Shown piece after piece: positions 1-16,140 of a stretch of 59,171 nt of DNA (the stretch's first letter is position 1; each line of letters begins with the position of its first letter). Origin of the DNA: Ichthyophthirius multifiliis (taxonomy: Eukaryota > Ciliophora > Oligohymenophorea > Hymenostomatida); the NCBI RefSeq assembly GCF_000220395.1, contig NW_004086048.1:1-59171 (forward strand), in the 5' to 3' direction. A model generated the notes under the pieces. That model was given only the letters and a program-made list of their open reading frames with translations. It ran no database searches and was not told the DNA's origin. A program made the translations under genes and the position numbers.

Positions 1-113
1 TTTTTTTTTTTATTAACAATTAATTTGAATTTTTAAGAATTTATTTTTATTTTAATAATATATTTTAATATAAAATTAAAAAGAAATTCTTAATTAATTA
101 AGTGAAAGTTAAG
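1..113 (+). other. Probable intron end upstream of the first visible exon
   Basis: This stretch is nearly pure A+T and begins with a T run. The coding frame that continues to the right meets a TGA at 103-105 and has no usable ATG before 289. Candidate AG acceptors lie at 101-102 and 112-113. I read it as the tail of an intron, so the gene to the right starts outside the window. Confidence 0.45.
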
Positions 114-840
114 CATTGTCTAAAAAACATTCCACAAAAAAAATCCAAGAATAAAAGTCATAGATTTTAAAGATGGTTCATAATTTTTAGGAAATGCTTT
201 AAAAAACAATCCTTACGGACTAGGTTTATTACGATATATAAATGATAAATTTGACTGTGGATTTGTATATGAAGGTAAATTTGTAATTATGGGTAAAATA
301 AATTTAAATAAAGATTAAATATATAATGGATAATTAAAATCCGGTCAACCTGATGGAAAAGGAGTTATTTTTGATAATAGTAATGACTAATGGGTTTTTG
401 GAAATTTCGAATAGGGCAAATGCAATAAAGTATATCAATAAAATTAGGGTAAATATCCTCAAGATTTAATAAATTAAATTTATGAAAATATTCATAAAAA
501 TTCGGATTGCTTTGAAAATATAAATATTGAAAGTAAAATTTTTAACGTACCTTTTGGATTTAATAATGGAGTGAAAGAAAATGATGAAATCGAATGGGAA
601 GCTTATAAAATAGAAAAATTAAGAAAAAAAACTTTCAGTTAAAAAAAATAAAGTATTGTAACTTTTAACGTTTAAAGTTGTGTATTATAAAAAGTATTAA
701 AAAATTGTAGTGATAATAAAAAAATTATATAAAAAAAAAAATTTAATTAAATAACTTATGATTTAAATTAAAAACTATATACTTATTATATTGATAAACC
801 TGAAAAATAAAAAAATAAATAATAATATTAAAATAATAAA

Positions 841-879
<39 letters not shown>

Positions 880-3800
880 GGAATTTAAAAAGAAAGATTA
901 GAAAAAAATTTACGAAAATAAAAAGATAAATAAGGATATTTAATCTAATAATAATTTAATAAGAAAAATTCATAAGATTTATAAACATATTAAATCGAAA
1001 ACGAGAATTTCCTAAATTAGCATAATTCAGATTATTAATAATTTATATAAGATTAAATAAATTAACAAGATTTAAAAGAATCACTATTTTAATAATCATT
1101 TGAAAATTAATAATAATAATAAATATAAGATTAATAATTAAATTCAGATTAGATTATATTGTAATAATAATTATCAACTTAATCTGTTTCTTAACAACCA
1201 AATACATAACAAAAATATTTTGAATAATTATAATAGCAATTACCTATTTCTTAATAGCCTTAATTATTATAATCATATTAATCATATAAATAATAAGCAT
1301 ATATACAATAAAAAAATACATAATAATAATATCCAAATGCAAATAATGAACATTTAGCATAAGATTTAAATACTAATAATTAAACATTAGGAGAAAAATA
1401 AAATAAAGATAATATAATACTAAATAGTCAAAATAAAAAAAATTCTATATGTAATGATTCTTTTGAAAAATTATTAAATAAAAATTAATAATCAAAAAAA
1501 AATTAAATAATAGACCATTAAACAATACTTAAAACCTAGGAAAACTCTTAACCGATTTTTGATATAAAAAATTCTCCTTAAAAAAATAAATCTGAAAATG
1601 AAGGAAATAGTAAAGACTATTATAAATAATAAGAATAATTTGAAAATAAATTGGAAAGTTAATAATAAAAATTAATTTAAAGTTAAGAAATATTCTTTTA
1701 AAATAATAATTAATAAGAAGATTTAGAACAAATAAAAAGAGTTAAAAATTAATTATTAAATGAAAGCAAAAATTAAGTTCTTCTTTAGGATTAATTAGAA
1801 GAAGAAAAAGAAAAACTAGATTTAATTAATAATAATTAAAAATAAAATCTAATAAATTTGTAAAGTTAAAGTATATAAAAGTAAGTTTAAGTTATAAATG
1901 ATTAAGATTTAAATAAATAAAATACAAAAAATATTGAAAATAATTAAATATTAGAATAATTACAAAACTAAAATAATAAATAATAAAATTAACAAGAATA
2001 ATAATAAATTTTAATATAGAGTTCAGATACTTAATAAAATTGTTTTAATAAAAATATTTCTAAATAAGAATCGTAATAAGTAAATCAAATAATAAATTAA
2101 TATAAAAATTAATAAGAAAATAATAATATATAAGAAAATATTAATAATTAGTTAAAAAATAATAATTATTAAGAAATTAATAATATAAAAGAAGAAAGTA
2201 TTTATAAATAAAATTAAAATGATTAAATTATTCATAAATAAAATTAAAATGATTCTATTGAGTTTTAGGATTAGCTCATATTACTTCAATAATAATAAAT
2301 TGTAAATAAAAATATTTAAAAATCCACTTAATAATAATAGAAATTCGAATAAGACTTAAATTAGGATTATAATTAAAATAATGAATAACAATATGTTCTT
2401 TGTTAAAATTAAAATCTTTAATAAAATTAAAAAAGCCTTCAATAAAATTAATATCCTTTATAAATAGAAACTACTTAATAATTATATAAAAATCTTTAAA
2501 CAGATTAAAATTTTTAATAAAGTTATAGTGCTGATTACTAATAGAATATTTAAGAAAAATAAACAGTTTAGTAATTAAAATTAAATTAAATAAAAGAAAA
2601 TTATAAATAAATGAATGAAATTATTGAATAGAGTAATGATTATTATGATAGTTAAAGTTAAGAACTAGCTTAAGAAAATATAATAGATAAAAAAACTAAA
2701 ATATTAAAAAGATATAAAGATATAATAAATGATTAAAATGAATTGTTATAAGTTTAAGACTTAGGAAATATAAATCAAGAAAAAAATATTATATTGAAAA
2801 TTTTAAATGATTAAATAGAAAGTTAAGAATATAATATTTTTTCTGTATAAAATAAATATAATAAGCAATAGGAATTAATTGAATATTAAAATGAAATTAT
2901 TAAATCTTAAGAATAGTACATTGAAAAATAATTAAATTAATCTTTTAATAATAGACTTTACAAAAGTTCACAAAAATAAAATAATAGTTAATTATTAAAA
3001 CAAAGCTAAAATAATAGCTAATTATTAGAAAATATTTAAAATTTAAATAATTAATAGGAAATAGTTGAGAATTATTAGAAAATTTTAAACTAAAAAAATA
3101 TAAACTCCTTTTAAGAATAAAATTCAGTTTTATTTGAAAAAATAAAATAAGTAAAAGATAAATTAATTAACGAAAGTAATATATAGAATAAAAACAATTT
3201 ATCAAATGAAGAAATAATAAACTTTTAACAAAAAATTATTTAAATTTAAGACAATTTTATTTTAAAATCTAGAGTATAAAGCCGCGTAAATTCAGAAAAA
3301 TCTTCTTCTTTATAAAATACTCCTAAAAATTCTAATTTGAATAGAAAAATATTTCCTTTTTATAATTAAATTTAAGTAAATACTGATATAGTATTAGAAA
3401 GTAAAGAAGAATAAAATAAATTAATCCAATAATATGAAAAAGTACTTATTGATAACAATGAAGAAAATTTATAAGAAATAAAAAAAAAAATAAGCATGAT
3501 AATTGAAGAAAGTAAGAACAAAATTTTCGTTTTAGAAAATCTAAATGAAGTTGAAAAAAAAGAAATTTTGATTTAAAATGCCAGAAATAATTTATAAAAT
3601 TTATAAGAAGAAATTATTAATAAATAAAATTAATTTTTAAATTAAAAAAATTAAATTTAGGAAAAAAATTCAAGTTTTAATGGAAAAAAATCTCATTTTT
3701 ATGAAAATAAATAAACTAAATAAGAAAATTTGAAAAATTAAAGTTTTGAATTTAATCATAATGAAAACATTTAATTAAATAATAATAAAAACTCTTAATT

Positions 3801-6800
3801 TGATAATAATATATAAGACAACGTCTATAAGGTTAATAGTATGTTAGAATAATATATATAAGAAACTAAATCTAAATAATAAAATTAAACTTTATAAAAA
3901 GAACAAAATAGTGTAATTTTATTATAAGAACAATAAGCAAAAAAAACTGGAAATAATAATAATAATGATAAGTAAAAAATAGAAAGCTTTGAAAATCTAA
4001 AATATAATACTCCTAAAAATAAAAATAATATCAATATATAAGGAGGAGAATAAGAACAAATAAAGGAAATTTAAAAAACTTAAAAAGAAATAATAAATAA
4101 AGATTAATAAATAGAATTAGAGATTAAAAAAATAAAACAAAATTAAATAATTTAAAATTAATAAGAAAAAAAATAATTAATAGAATATTAAGATTAAATA
4201 ATAGAAATTTAAGACTAATAAATAAACTAATAACTTTAAGTAATTTAAAAAAAAGATAATGAAAATACTCAATAAATACATAAAAATTTAAATAATGAAT
4301 AAGATTTAAGACATAATTATTAATAAATATTCGATTAAAATGATGAAAATTGTTAAGAACTTAGTTCTATTATATATGAATAAATTAAAAATAAACAAAT
4401 TGACAATAAAAATGATTTAAATAAAAGCGATTTTTCGAATTTATCAAAAGAAGAAATAATTTAATTATAAAATTAATTAATTAACATGTAGGATAATATT
4501 GTTTTTAAATCAAAGTTTTAAAGTAAAGCAAGCTCTATGAGATCTTCCTAACGAAATTCTCCTTTAAAAAGAAGTGTAAAAATATTTGATTTCGGTAATT
4601 AATAATAAGATTAGTATGAATAATAAAATAAATAAGAATTATATAATTAAAATGATTAATAATTGATTGATTAAGTTTAAAATTAAAGTCCTTTAATTAA
4701 TTAATATAGGAATATTTTATTAAATAAAAAAGAGGAAAATTATGATTTTGAAAAAATAAATGAACATAAAAATATTTAAGAAATATAAAAAAATATAGAC
4801 GAGATTAAATAAATGGAAGATAATTCATAAAATTAAGTATTATTATAAAATAATAATTAAAATTTGATACATTTTTAATAGTAATAAAATTAATTTATTA
4901 ATAAATAATTAGATTTTCCTTAAAATTAAAATATTTTGTTAAAAGATTCAAGTCCTAACAGTTTATAAAAGTAATTATTAAGTTATTAAAATCATAATAA
5001 TTAAGAAGATTAATAAATTAATAAATAATAAGTTATTCTTTAAATGCTTGGAAATGCATATTAGTTAAATACTAATGATTAATAATAAGATTTTATTAAT
5101 TTAAAGATAGTTTTAGATAAACATTTACAAGAAAATAATTAAGAATAAGTTAAATAATTTATAGATATCTAAAATTCTATCATTCTATAATAAGAATAAT
5201 AAGTATAAAATTAAAAATAGGAAAGATTAATAGAAAAATAAGGTTAATAAATATAAGAAAAATATAAACTAAAATAAGAATAATTTAATAAACTATAAAT
5301 TTCATTAGAAAAATACAAAATTGAATAAGTTTAAAATAATAATAAATATTTGAATTAAATAGAATAATAATAGAATACTTAGAAAAACGAATATTAAAAT
5401 TATTAAGAAAGCAAAGAAATGATATAAAAAGTAGATTAATAATAAGATTATATTTAATTTGCTAGTGATTTTAAACAAATAAATGAATTTAAAAATATAG
5501 ATATAACAATAAAAAATTAAGGAAATAAAAATAATAATAATAATTAAGAAAAGCAAATAATCAATAATTTTTAAAAATAAATAATTTAAATTTAAGAATC
5601 TTATATATCAAAATAGAATAATAGTCATATAGAAAACTAATCTTAATAAAATAATACTTATATAGAAAATAAATCTTAAGAATAATCAATAAAAAAATAA
5701 AATAATAATAATAATTAATTAGTTGATTATTATTAAGAAATTATATAAAATTAATCAAATAATAATGAAAAAACTTTATAAGAGGAACTTAAATATAAAT
5801 AAAATAAAATCATATAATAATAACTAAATTAAAATAACATAGTACCAAAATAAGAAATGATAAATATTTAAAGTAAAACTATTGAAACATATGATGATTT
5901 TATTAGTTAATAAATAAATTAAAGTAATGTTTTATCTATGTAATCATCTTAATAATATTTTCCTAATAATACAAAAATATAACCTTTTTATAATTAATTT
6001 ATTGATTGTTAAGATTAGAATTAAAAAATAAAAGAAAAAATTAAAATTGAAAATGAAAATTTAACTTAATTATTGTAATTTTACGATTAAGCTTTTGAAA
6101 AAAATGAAAAGATTGATTTTTTTTAATTAAAAGAATAAAAAAATACTATAATAGAAGAAAATAAAAATAATATTTTCATATTAGAATAAGTAAATAATCT
6201 AGAAAATAATGAAACACTGAATTTTACAAGAAAAAATTTAATTAATTTCTAAAGTTAAATTATATAAAAATAGAAAGTTTTTTTGGATTAAAAATAAAAA
6301 GAAGAATTTTTTTTTTCCGAAAAAAATTAAAAACAGGATGAATTTTTTAATTAAAAATAAAATGAATTTCCAATATAAAAACAACAATATGAATATTTAA
6401 ATGTTTAGTTTGTAGATTTAGCACTTAATTAATTAAAAAAAAAATTTATTGATTAAAATTAACAATAATAATAATAATAATAATAATAAGAGGATAATGA
6501 AATTAATTTTAATATTTAAAAAAATAAATAACATATTATTTTAGAAATGTTTAAATAAGCAATTTCATAAAAAGAAATAATTAATTTAAATGAAGAACAA
6601 AATAATTAGGAAGATATTTAAAAAATTAATTTGATTTTATAATAATATATATAAGAATAAAATTAATCATTAGAGAATTCAAAACTAAACGAAACATAAT
6701 AAAAGGACTTTATATAGTTTTAAGATTAAATAATTTTAATCTAAGAATAATTAATAGAAAAATAAAAAAAATAGGATCAAAAATAAGAGCTTTCCTTATA

Positions 6801-9800
6801 AAAACTATAATAAAACCAAATTACTAATTAGAATAAATTTATAAATGAAATAATATAAAATTCACCAAATAAATTTATATAAGCAATTTCTATAAATGAA
6901 ACCTTTAAAAATAATTAAAAAGAAGAATTAATTTAAAAATAAGAAAAAAAATATATTATATAGGAAATTATAGTAGAAAATAAATAAAGTATTTTAGAAA
7001 AATACGAAAATATAATCAATAATTAATAAGAAGAATTAAGCATATTTGAATTGGGAAAATAATTAAAATAAATAAATGAAGCTAAAAACCTAGCTATTTA
7101 AATGTAAATGGAATAAATAAGTAATTCTAGAAAATAAACATAAAATATTATAGGTTCAAATTAAATATAGGAATAATAAAAAGACAATTTAATTTAATAT
7201 TAATAAAAAATCATTTAAATTTAAGAAAATTTCATATCTTAATAAAAAAGATTTGATTAAATTTAAAAACTAGATGAAAATAACTAATAATAAATAGGAA
7301 TTTAAAATTTATTAAAAATAAAAGACGGAAATTAATTAATTAATTATTATTAAGAAATTTTCTAAACTCAAAATATTAATGAATGTAATAAATAAGAGTT
7401 AAGTTTAATTTTATATGAATAAATTAAATAAAATAAAAATAAAATTGTATTTAATGACTAGAATTCATAAATTGAAAATAATGAAACAAACTCTGATATA
7501 TCTAAAGATGATATTATTAGAATTCATAATTAAATTATTGAAATATAGGATAAATATATTGTAAAGTCTAAAATTTAAAGCAAGGCAAGTTCTATTAAAT
7601 CTTCTTAGTAAAATACTCCCAAAAATAAATTAAATGAATATAAAATTTCCTAATTTTTTTAATTTTTAATAAAATGATAATAAGTAATAATTAAATAGTT
7701 ATAGTGAGAAATAATTAGATTTCTATGATAAAATAAAATAGAATTCTAAAGAAAAATAAAATAATGATACTCAATAATAATTTAGAGAATAATAATAATA
7801 ATAATATAATTTACATTTCTATTAATAATAAAAATAATTCGAATTATAAAATTAGTAATAATAATAATAATAGAATCTATTGTAAAACAATAAAGGATAA
7901 TTGTATTAATAAGAAATTTAAGAATATAAATAAATATAGGATGGTTATTATAATCAATATATAAATGAAAACAAAAACGAATTATAAAGTATTGATAATT
8001 TAAAAGAAAAGTAATAATAAATTCAAACAATATAATCATTAGATAATTTATAAAATAAATAATTAATAAAATTAAATAAACATATATAACAAATAAATCA
8101 ATAAAATACAAAAGAAGAAAATAATGATATAAAAAATTTAAATAAAATTAATAATATAGAACTTAGTAATATATAAAATCAAATAATTTAAGAAAAATAA
8201 AAGATAATTTTAAATTCTGATCAAATAATAAATGAACATAATAAAGATAATGATAATAATGAAGATAATTTCGAATTAGAGAAAAATATAAATTAAATAA
8301 ACGAAGCTAAAAATTAGGCAATTGAAATATAAATGGAATAAATATTAAATCCTTAATAATCTACATAAAATTCATCATTAAATTAAATTAAGAAAAAAGA
8401 TGATTTAGTTAAATATTAAAAATAAATAATTTAAATATAAGAATCATTAATTTCTTAAAAAATACTAAATTAAATCTTAGAAAATAAAAGTTTAAATGAC
8501 ATCCAAAATATCGAAAAGCTTTCAAATTAAGACGAAATTATTTAAAACTATAAAAATATTTTAATTAATTAAAAAAATTAATAATATGATGATATATCCA
8601 TTGAATATTTAAAAGAAGATTTATATAAAAAAGTCAAAAATAAATTAGTAGATGAAAAAATTAATGATTCTTAATAAAAAGATTAATTAATTAATATTTA
8701 AAATTAAATTATTTAAATACACGATGAGTTTATTTTTAAAAAAAAGATCAAAAGTAATGCCAGTTCTATTATTTCATCTAAAATAAATTCTCCTAATAAT
8801 GATAGTATTAGTTATTAAGGAAATCATCAATAGTCATTTTTCTCGAATTATTTTGATGATAATTAGAATAAAATAGATAAAGAACAATAGAAAAGTGAAT
8901 ATATATAACATAATCAATAATATTATGAATATATTAAATTAATATAAGATAATGAATAAAAAAATTAATAATTATAAGACTTTTAATAAAATTAAGGTTA
9001 TATTTAAGAATAAGATAATAATAAATATATATAAATGGGTAATGGAAATGTAAATAATATTTTAATTTAATAATATGAAAATGTTTTAGATGAAAAAAAT
9101 TTATAAATTTAAAAAATGAAATATTAGGAATTAAAAATAAAATAAGATTTAATTATAAACGAATATAAAAATTAAATGTATGTCAATGAGAATATAGATG
9201 ATTAGTAAAATAAACAAAATTAAATTAATTTAAGGAAAAGTTTTATTGATTTATAGAATGGCATTATTTAATAATAAAACAAATTCTTACATTAGAAAAC
9301 TTAATCTGACGAAAATAATAATTCAAATGAGTTTTACCAAAATCGTAAAAGTAATATAGGATAAAGGGAATTCACTTTTAATAATTAAAATTTAGATTAA
9401 TTGTATAAATAATATGTAAATATAGAAAAATAAGTCGAGGTTTAAGAAAATAATAAAAAAATAAAATAAAAATTATTAATTAGTATGCAGGAAGAAATAC
9501 TAAAATAAATATAAAATAATTAAGAAGATATTTTTAAACTTAATTTTATATTATATTAATATATTTAAGAAAACATTTAATAAGATATTCCGCTAGATAT
9601 ATAATAATAAGATGAATATATGAAATTTCAAAATTAGATAATATAATTTTAAGAAAAATAAGTAGAAATACAAATTTTATAATAAAATTAATTCGAAATT
9701 TATTAAATTGGTAATAAATGTTTAGATTAAATTAACATAGATAAAAAAAATGATATTGAAAATAATTAATAAGGTTAAAAAATATAATTTTAATAGAATA

Positions 9801-10101
9801 AATTAGAATAATACAAAAAAATTAATGATAAAAATTATGATAATAGCTAATAAAGTATGTAAGTATATAAAAATATTTAGAAATAAGGATACTAAGATAA
9901 ATAAATAACCAACAAGTATTAAAAAAATAACATTTAATAAAAACAAAAATAATAAAATGAAATGATGAAATAGAAATCATAATAAAATTCGCCAATAAAA
10001 ATAAAATAAAATAAAAAATAAAAATAATTATCTATATAATATATAACACAAGAGATAAATATGAATTTAAAAGAATAATAACAATAATAACAATAATAAC
10101 A

Positions 10102-10150
<49 letters not shown>

Positions 10151-13100
10151 GTAATAATAATAATAGTATTAATAATAATCAGTTTTTTCACCTTCATAAT
10201 AATTTTAATTTCTTTTAGAAGAATAAATTTATGATTAATAAATAAAATAAAATTTAAATTAAATTTCTTAGAATAAAGATAATTATATATAATAATATTA
10301 AAAATAAATATTTGAATTGTAAGAAGTATTTATGTAAAAAAATAAATCATAATATTATTAAAATGAATACTTATAAGAAAAAAACAATAAGAATTATTTG
10401 ATTTAAAATTAAATAATTTAGAAAATAAAGATAAAATAGTTAATAACAATAAATAAATCTAAAAATCAGAAAAAATAAATGAATCTTTATTAAATGATTA
10501 ATTAAAATAAAACAAAAATAATTTAACACAAAAATTATATGAAAACCAAGACTATCCTTAATAAGATATTTAATAAATTTAATAACAAATTTAAGATATT
10601 AATGAACAATAAATAAATAATTCAAAAGTTTAAAGTAAATAAAACTCTTAAATATAAGGATATAGATAAAAAAACTCATCTTTTTTTTATGAAAATATAA
10701 ATTAAGTAGAAATCGACAATTTAAATAAAGGATAAAAAGAATAATAAATAAATTAAGAAGATAACTAGAGAAAATTAAATGTAACATAAAAATAAAAAGA
10801 ACACATTGATTAAGATAAAAACTTTAATACTGATTAAATAATATAAAAAAAAGTTGAAATCATTAAGGAAAATTAAAATAATATAAAATTATTTAATCAA
10901 TTAGAAGATGAAAATAACTAAATAAATTAATTTTTAGATTAAAATAAAAAATAAAAAAATATTATTTAAGAAAATATAAAATATAATTAAAATGAAGCAG
11001 TAAATAAATAAATAAATATTAATAATTATGATTTATAAAAATAATAATAATTATTTGATGAAAATAAATATTTAAACAAAAAAGAATAAAATATTATATA
11101 TAAAGAGCAAAATAATAATAATAATATTAATAATCATTATATAATTCCAAAAGACGAATAAAACGATAATTAAAATATTTTCGATTGTGAAAAAAAATAA
11201 AAGAATAAAAAGATGCTAAATGCTTACCATTAACATTATAAATAGAAGATATATTAAAATCTCATGTAAACTTATAAGAATAATAAAAAGATGAACTGAT
11301 AGTATAATATTAGAATATTTAAAAGAATTAAGAATCATATACATAACAATAATTATATAAATCTTAAGAAAATATGACACGCTTAGAAAATTATTAATAA
11401 AATATACCCTAAATGAATTCAAAAGAAAGCTAATATATAATACAATAATAATAAGATTAGTAAATGAAAAAATATAAAGATATTACTTAGGAATAAAAAG
11501 CAGACATAATTTTTGAAAATAATAATAATTTATTGAATGATGATTTAAAATAAATAAAAAATGAAAATATAAAAATATAAGACTATTTTATTATTAAATC
11601 TAATTTTTAAAGTAAAGAAAATTCTTTATAAAATTATCTAGTAAATACTCCTAAAAATAAAGGACTTTAGATAAAAATGTCTCCTTTTTATGACAAAAAT
11701 ATTGGTTTATATTAAAAAAATGATAATTTTGATTAATTATTTAGTTTACATGATAATGGTTTATAAAAAAAAGAAGAAATATTATAGATAGAAGAAGTTA
11801 TTAATAATAAAAATTAAATTGTTTAAGAATGTAAGAATAATATTTATGTATTGGAATGTATTAATGATACTTAGAATATTTAAATTTTGGAAACATAAAA
11901 AAACGATTTAATTAATTTATAAAATTAAATTATTTAGAAATAGAATTTTTATATTTATGATAATGAAGTTGTATTTAGAAAAAATAATGAATTTTAGAAT
12001 TAATAATTGGAATTATTATATGAAGAATTTAAAAATAATAACAAATAAGAATATAAAGAAGAAGAAGAAGAAAAACGTCAAAATACTGAATAGAAATATG
12101 ATAAAATAAATCTAAAAAATATAAATTAAGAATAAAAAAATAATTAAAAACTACTACTAAATTCTTAACAAGCAAATGATTATATTTAATTTTAAAATTA
12201 AATTGTATTAATTTCAAATAAATGTGAAGATTAATCAATATAATAATTATAAAAATAACAAATATAAGAAAGTAATAAATCAAATCCAGTAACAATTAAA
12301 TAATCTCTAAAAAAAGAAGAAGAAAATGAAGAGAAGGATGAAAATTTAATATTAAAAAACTAGAAATAAATTGAAAATAAATAAAATTCAGAATACGATA
12401 CATTAGAATTAGGAAAAAATATAAATAATAATATTATCGAAACTTAAAATAAGAAAATATAAGAAAAAGAATAAAAAATAGAATAATAGAAATAAATAAT
12501 ATAAATGTAAGAAGCTTTTACATAAGATAAGTCTATTTTATTTTAAGGAAATAATTTAAATAGTTCTTCTTTTTTAAAAAAAGATAAAATAGATTAAATG
12601 AGGAAAGTAAAAAATAGTTATGACTTAAATAATTTAAATGATATTAAATAATAAATAAATTTTGATTAATTAATTTCATTATAAAATGAATTTTAAGATA
12701 ATTTGATTTCTAAATCTATTATTTAAAAAAAAGAAAACTCATATGTATCTTCTTTATAAAATTCTCCTTCAAATAAATATGATTCACCTTTAAATAAATA
12801 AAATTTAGATAATTAGCAGAGAAAAACATCTTCCTTTTATAGTTCTTAGTAGATTTAATAATTAAATTAATAATAAGGTTAATAAAAAAATAATGAATTT
12901 AATAATTAATATTAATCTTTATAAAATAAAGAATTAGATTATAAGATAGTTAATAGTCAATTTTTTAATATAAATAATAATAATAAATAATAATAATAAA
13001 ATAAAGAGTAATAATATTTATAAAAAAATAATATAATAACGATAATAGACAATTAATTATAATAATAAAATATAAATAATTTAAATGGATTATACAAAAA

Positions 13101-13682
13101 TAATAGTGATTATTAACATGATAATAATTTTGATAACTTAAATAAATAATAATAAAACAATAAGTATGTTTTAGATTATGTATAATTATAAAAAAATGAT
13201 TAATTTATTAATTAATATTAATAATAAAATAATCAATAATTATTTAATTGTTATTAATAATTAGATAAAGACTCTTTGTTAAACAATAGTTAATCTTAAA
13301 TAAATAAAAATGATTATAATATTAGATAATTAACTAATTTAAATTAATTAGTAAATAATAGTTCAATAGAAAATAACAAATAAAAAATATCTGCTTTAAA
13401 TAAAGATTATTTACCTAAATAAAGCCTATAAGAAGAAGATTAAATAAAAAAGTAAATGAAAAGTGATTAAAACTAATTTTAGTTTAAATATAATTATTAA
13501 TATGATAAATAAACTTAATAATTTAATATAAAAGATTAAAAAGAAATATATAATTAAGATAATTATGTCTATAAAAATAATTTAATTGAAAATAATAATT
13601 ATAATGATAAATAAAAAGTCCATAATGATAAATAAAAAGGAAATCAAATATTCGAAAAACATAATAGTAATAGAAATAATAA

Positions 13683-13713
<31 letters not shown>

Positions 13714-16104
13714 AATAATTAAGTATAATATATATATTAAAATTTAGATAATAAAGAAGTAAACTTTAAAGATTAATAATTGAAAAACAATTAATAAATT
13801 CAAAATAATAAATAATAAGAAGAAAACAAATAAAAAAGCATGAATTCATACTTTGATAATTAAAATGAATATTAAGAAGTAAATTAAGATTTAAAATAAA
13901 ATCTAACAAACACAGATTAAGATGATTTGATTTCGAATAATTTAATTTAATAATGTAGTATAATTCAAAAATAATATCCATTTGAGGAGTTTAAGGAATA
14001 AAAAGAAGTATAGAATTAAGAATAAAAAAAGAATAATTAGAAAATAAATTAATTAATTAAGGAAAATATAAATAAATATAATAATAATAAGATACAAAAT
14101 AATATTAAACTATTAAAAATAATAATTAATAAGATTAAAAAGAAATAATTAACCAAATTGATAATAAAGAATAAATTCTTAAAAACAATAACCAATTTAA
14201 TAATTCTTAATAATAAAATAATGATATTTAAACTAATTGTATAAATGATTAAAAATCAAATAATAATTAATTTGATTAAAATATTGATAGTTAATATAAT
14301 AAAATAGAAGAGAATGAAGTTTAATATAGTAATAATACAAATATTATCAATAAAAATGATTATAAAAAATAAATTCCTTAATAAAATAAATAATATATAC
14401 CAAATAAAAATATAAATGTATAAAATGCTTATAATGAATTTAATAAATTAAATATAAGTTAAATATAGAATATATAAACTTTAAATTAAATTAATAAAAA
14501 TAGCTTTACTTTCGAATAAAATAATGATACTAAAAACATTACATTTGAAAACTAAAAAACTAATAATTTATTTATAAATAGTAATTAAAATACTAATAAT
14601 CTAAATGAATTTCATAAATAAAGCAATAAATAATTAGAAAATAATTATTATTATGATAAAATAAATATAAAAGAAAAAGATTACTAAATAAATGTATAAT
14701 AAGAAGTTAAGTAAATATAATATTATAAAGAAGTTAAAGAAAAATAATATGATAATTAGATTAATTAAAATGAATATTATAGTAATATAACAGAAAAGAA
14801 ATAACAATTATTAAATATATATGAAAATAATTAAAGTGAATATAATACATAAACTTATAGTGAAGCTTTAAATAATTAAAATTAAATATTATTTTAAAAA
14901 AATAATAAATAAGAAATTAGTAATTAATTTAATTAGAATAATTTTGATTAAAATATTCAAAAAATTAACATTGATTATAATGAATATTTTTAAATTTTAT
15001 AATAATAAGAAGATAATATAAAAAGAAATAATACATAAAATATTAATAATATAAATTAATAATTAAAAAATAGTAATATAGAATTTAAACTAAATACTTA
15101 AGATAATTAAATTAATCATTTGGAATCATAAATAGATAATAATAGAAATAATTTAGATACAAAATATAATATTATAGATTATAAAACCAATCAATACTAA
15201 GATTATAACTAAATAAATAATTAATTGTAAATCTAAATTCCTTAAAATAATGATTAAATAAAAGAATAGAATTAAATAAATGATTCAAATAAATAAAATT
15301 GTATACATTTATATGAATAAAAATAAGAAAATAATTAAGTAAATTTTTATGAATAAAATTAAGTTAATTTAAAAGATTAAAAATAAAGCTTTATTATTCC
15401 TTTTAATAATTAATAATTAAATTTATAAGTAAAATAATAAAACAATAGTTCTATATAAATTAATCAATATATACCTGAATAAAAATAATACCATATGCCT
15501 TAAATAATCGAATAATTTTAAAATGAACAAGTAAATACTTCTCAATAATAATTATATATATAATAAAAAACTAATAAACATGAATTTAAATTTGAAAATG
15601 AAGACTAAATTTAATAATAATAAGAAGAATAAACATTAGAAAAAATAACATAAATAATAAAAGAAAATATATAATAAACTTAAAATAATTTACATATAGA
15701 ATAAAATTCATATTAAAATTAAGTAAATAAACTCTATATTGAAAATTCTATATAATTAAACAATTAACAAGAAAAAAATTAATAATGTATCTTTTTCTCA
15801 TAAAAAATAATAAATCCAGAATTAAATTAAACAGAAACAATATTTATCTAAGAAAAATAAATAAAAAATATAATGGACGAATATTTACCAATTTAATAAA
15901 AATTCAACAAACATTCCGAAGAATTCGAAAAACGCAAAAATGAAATAGAAAATAAACTCAAAAATTTAACAAATTAAAGTCTATAATACATCTCTTAAAA
16001 AGAAAATAGTGCCTAATATCATAAAGATATATATTAATCGCCCTTAAAATCTCAAAAAAACACATTATAATAATAATAATCGCCCTTAAAATCTCAAAAC
16101 ACAT

Positions 16105-16140
<36 letters not shown>

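Noticed and set aside
7640-7680. Programmed +1 frameshift in the giant gene
   Set aside because: The shift lies in a T run, and shifts of both directions occur in other genes at similar runs; sequencing error explains all of them more simply.
9934-10197. Minus-strand Ile/Tyr/Cys-rich frame inside the giant gene
   Set aside because: It is antisense to an AAT/CAA triplet tract of the plus-strand coding sequence and has no domain-like content.
16020-16110. Closely spaced direct repeats (CGCCCTTAAAATCTCAAAA) resembling a CRISPR array
   Set aside because: There are only two copies, inside a eukaryotic coding minisatellite, with no spacers of constant length.
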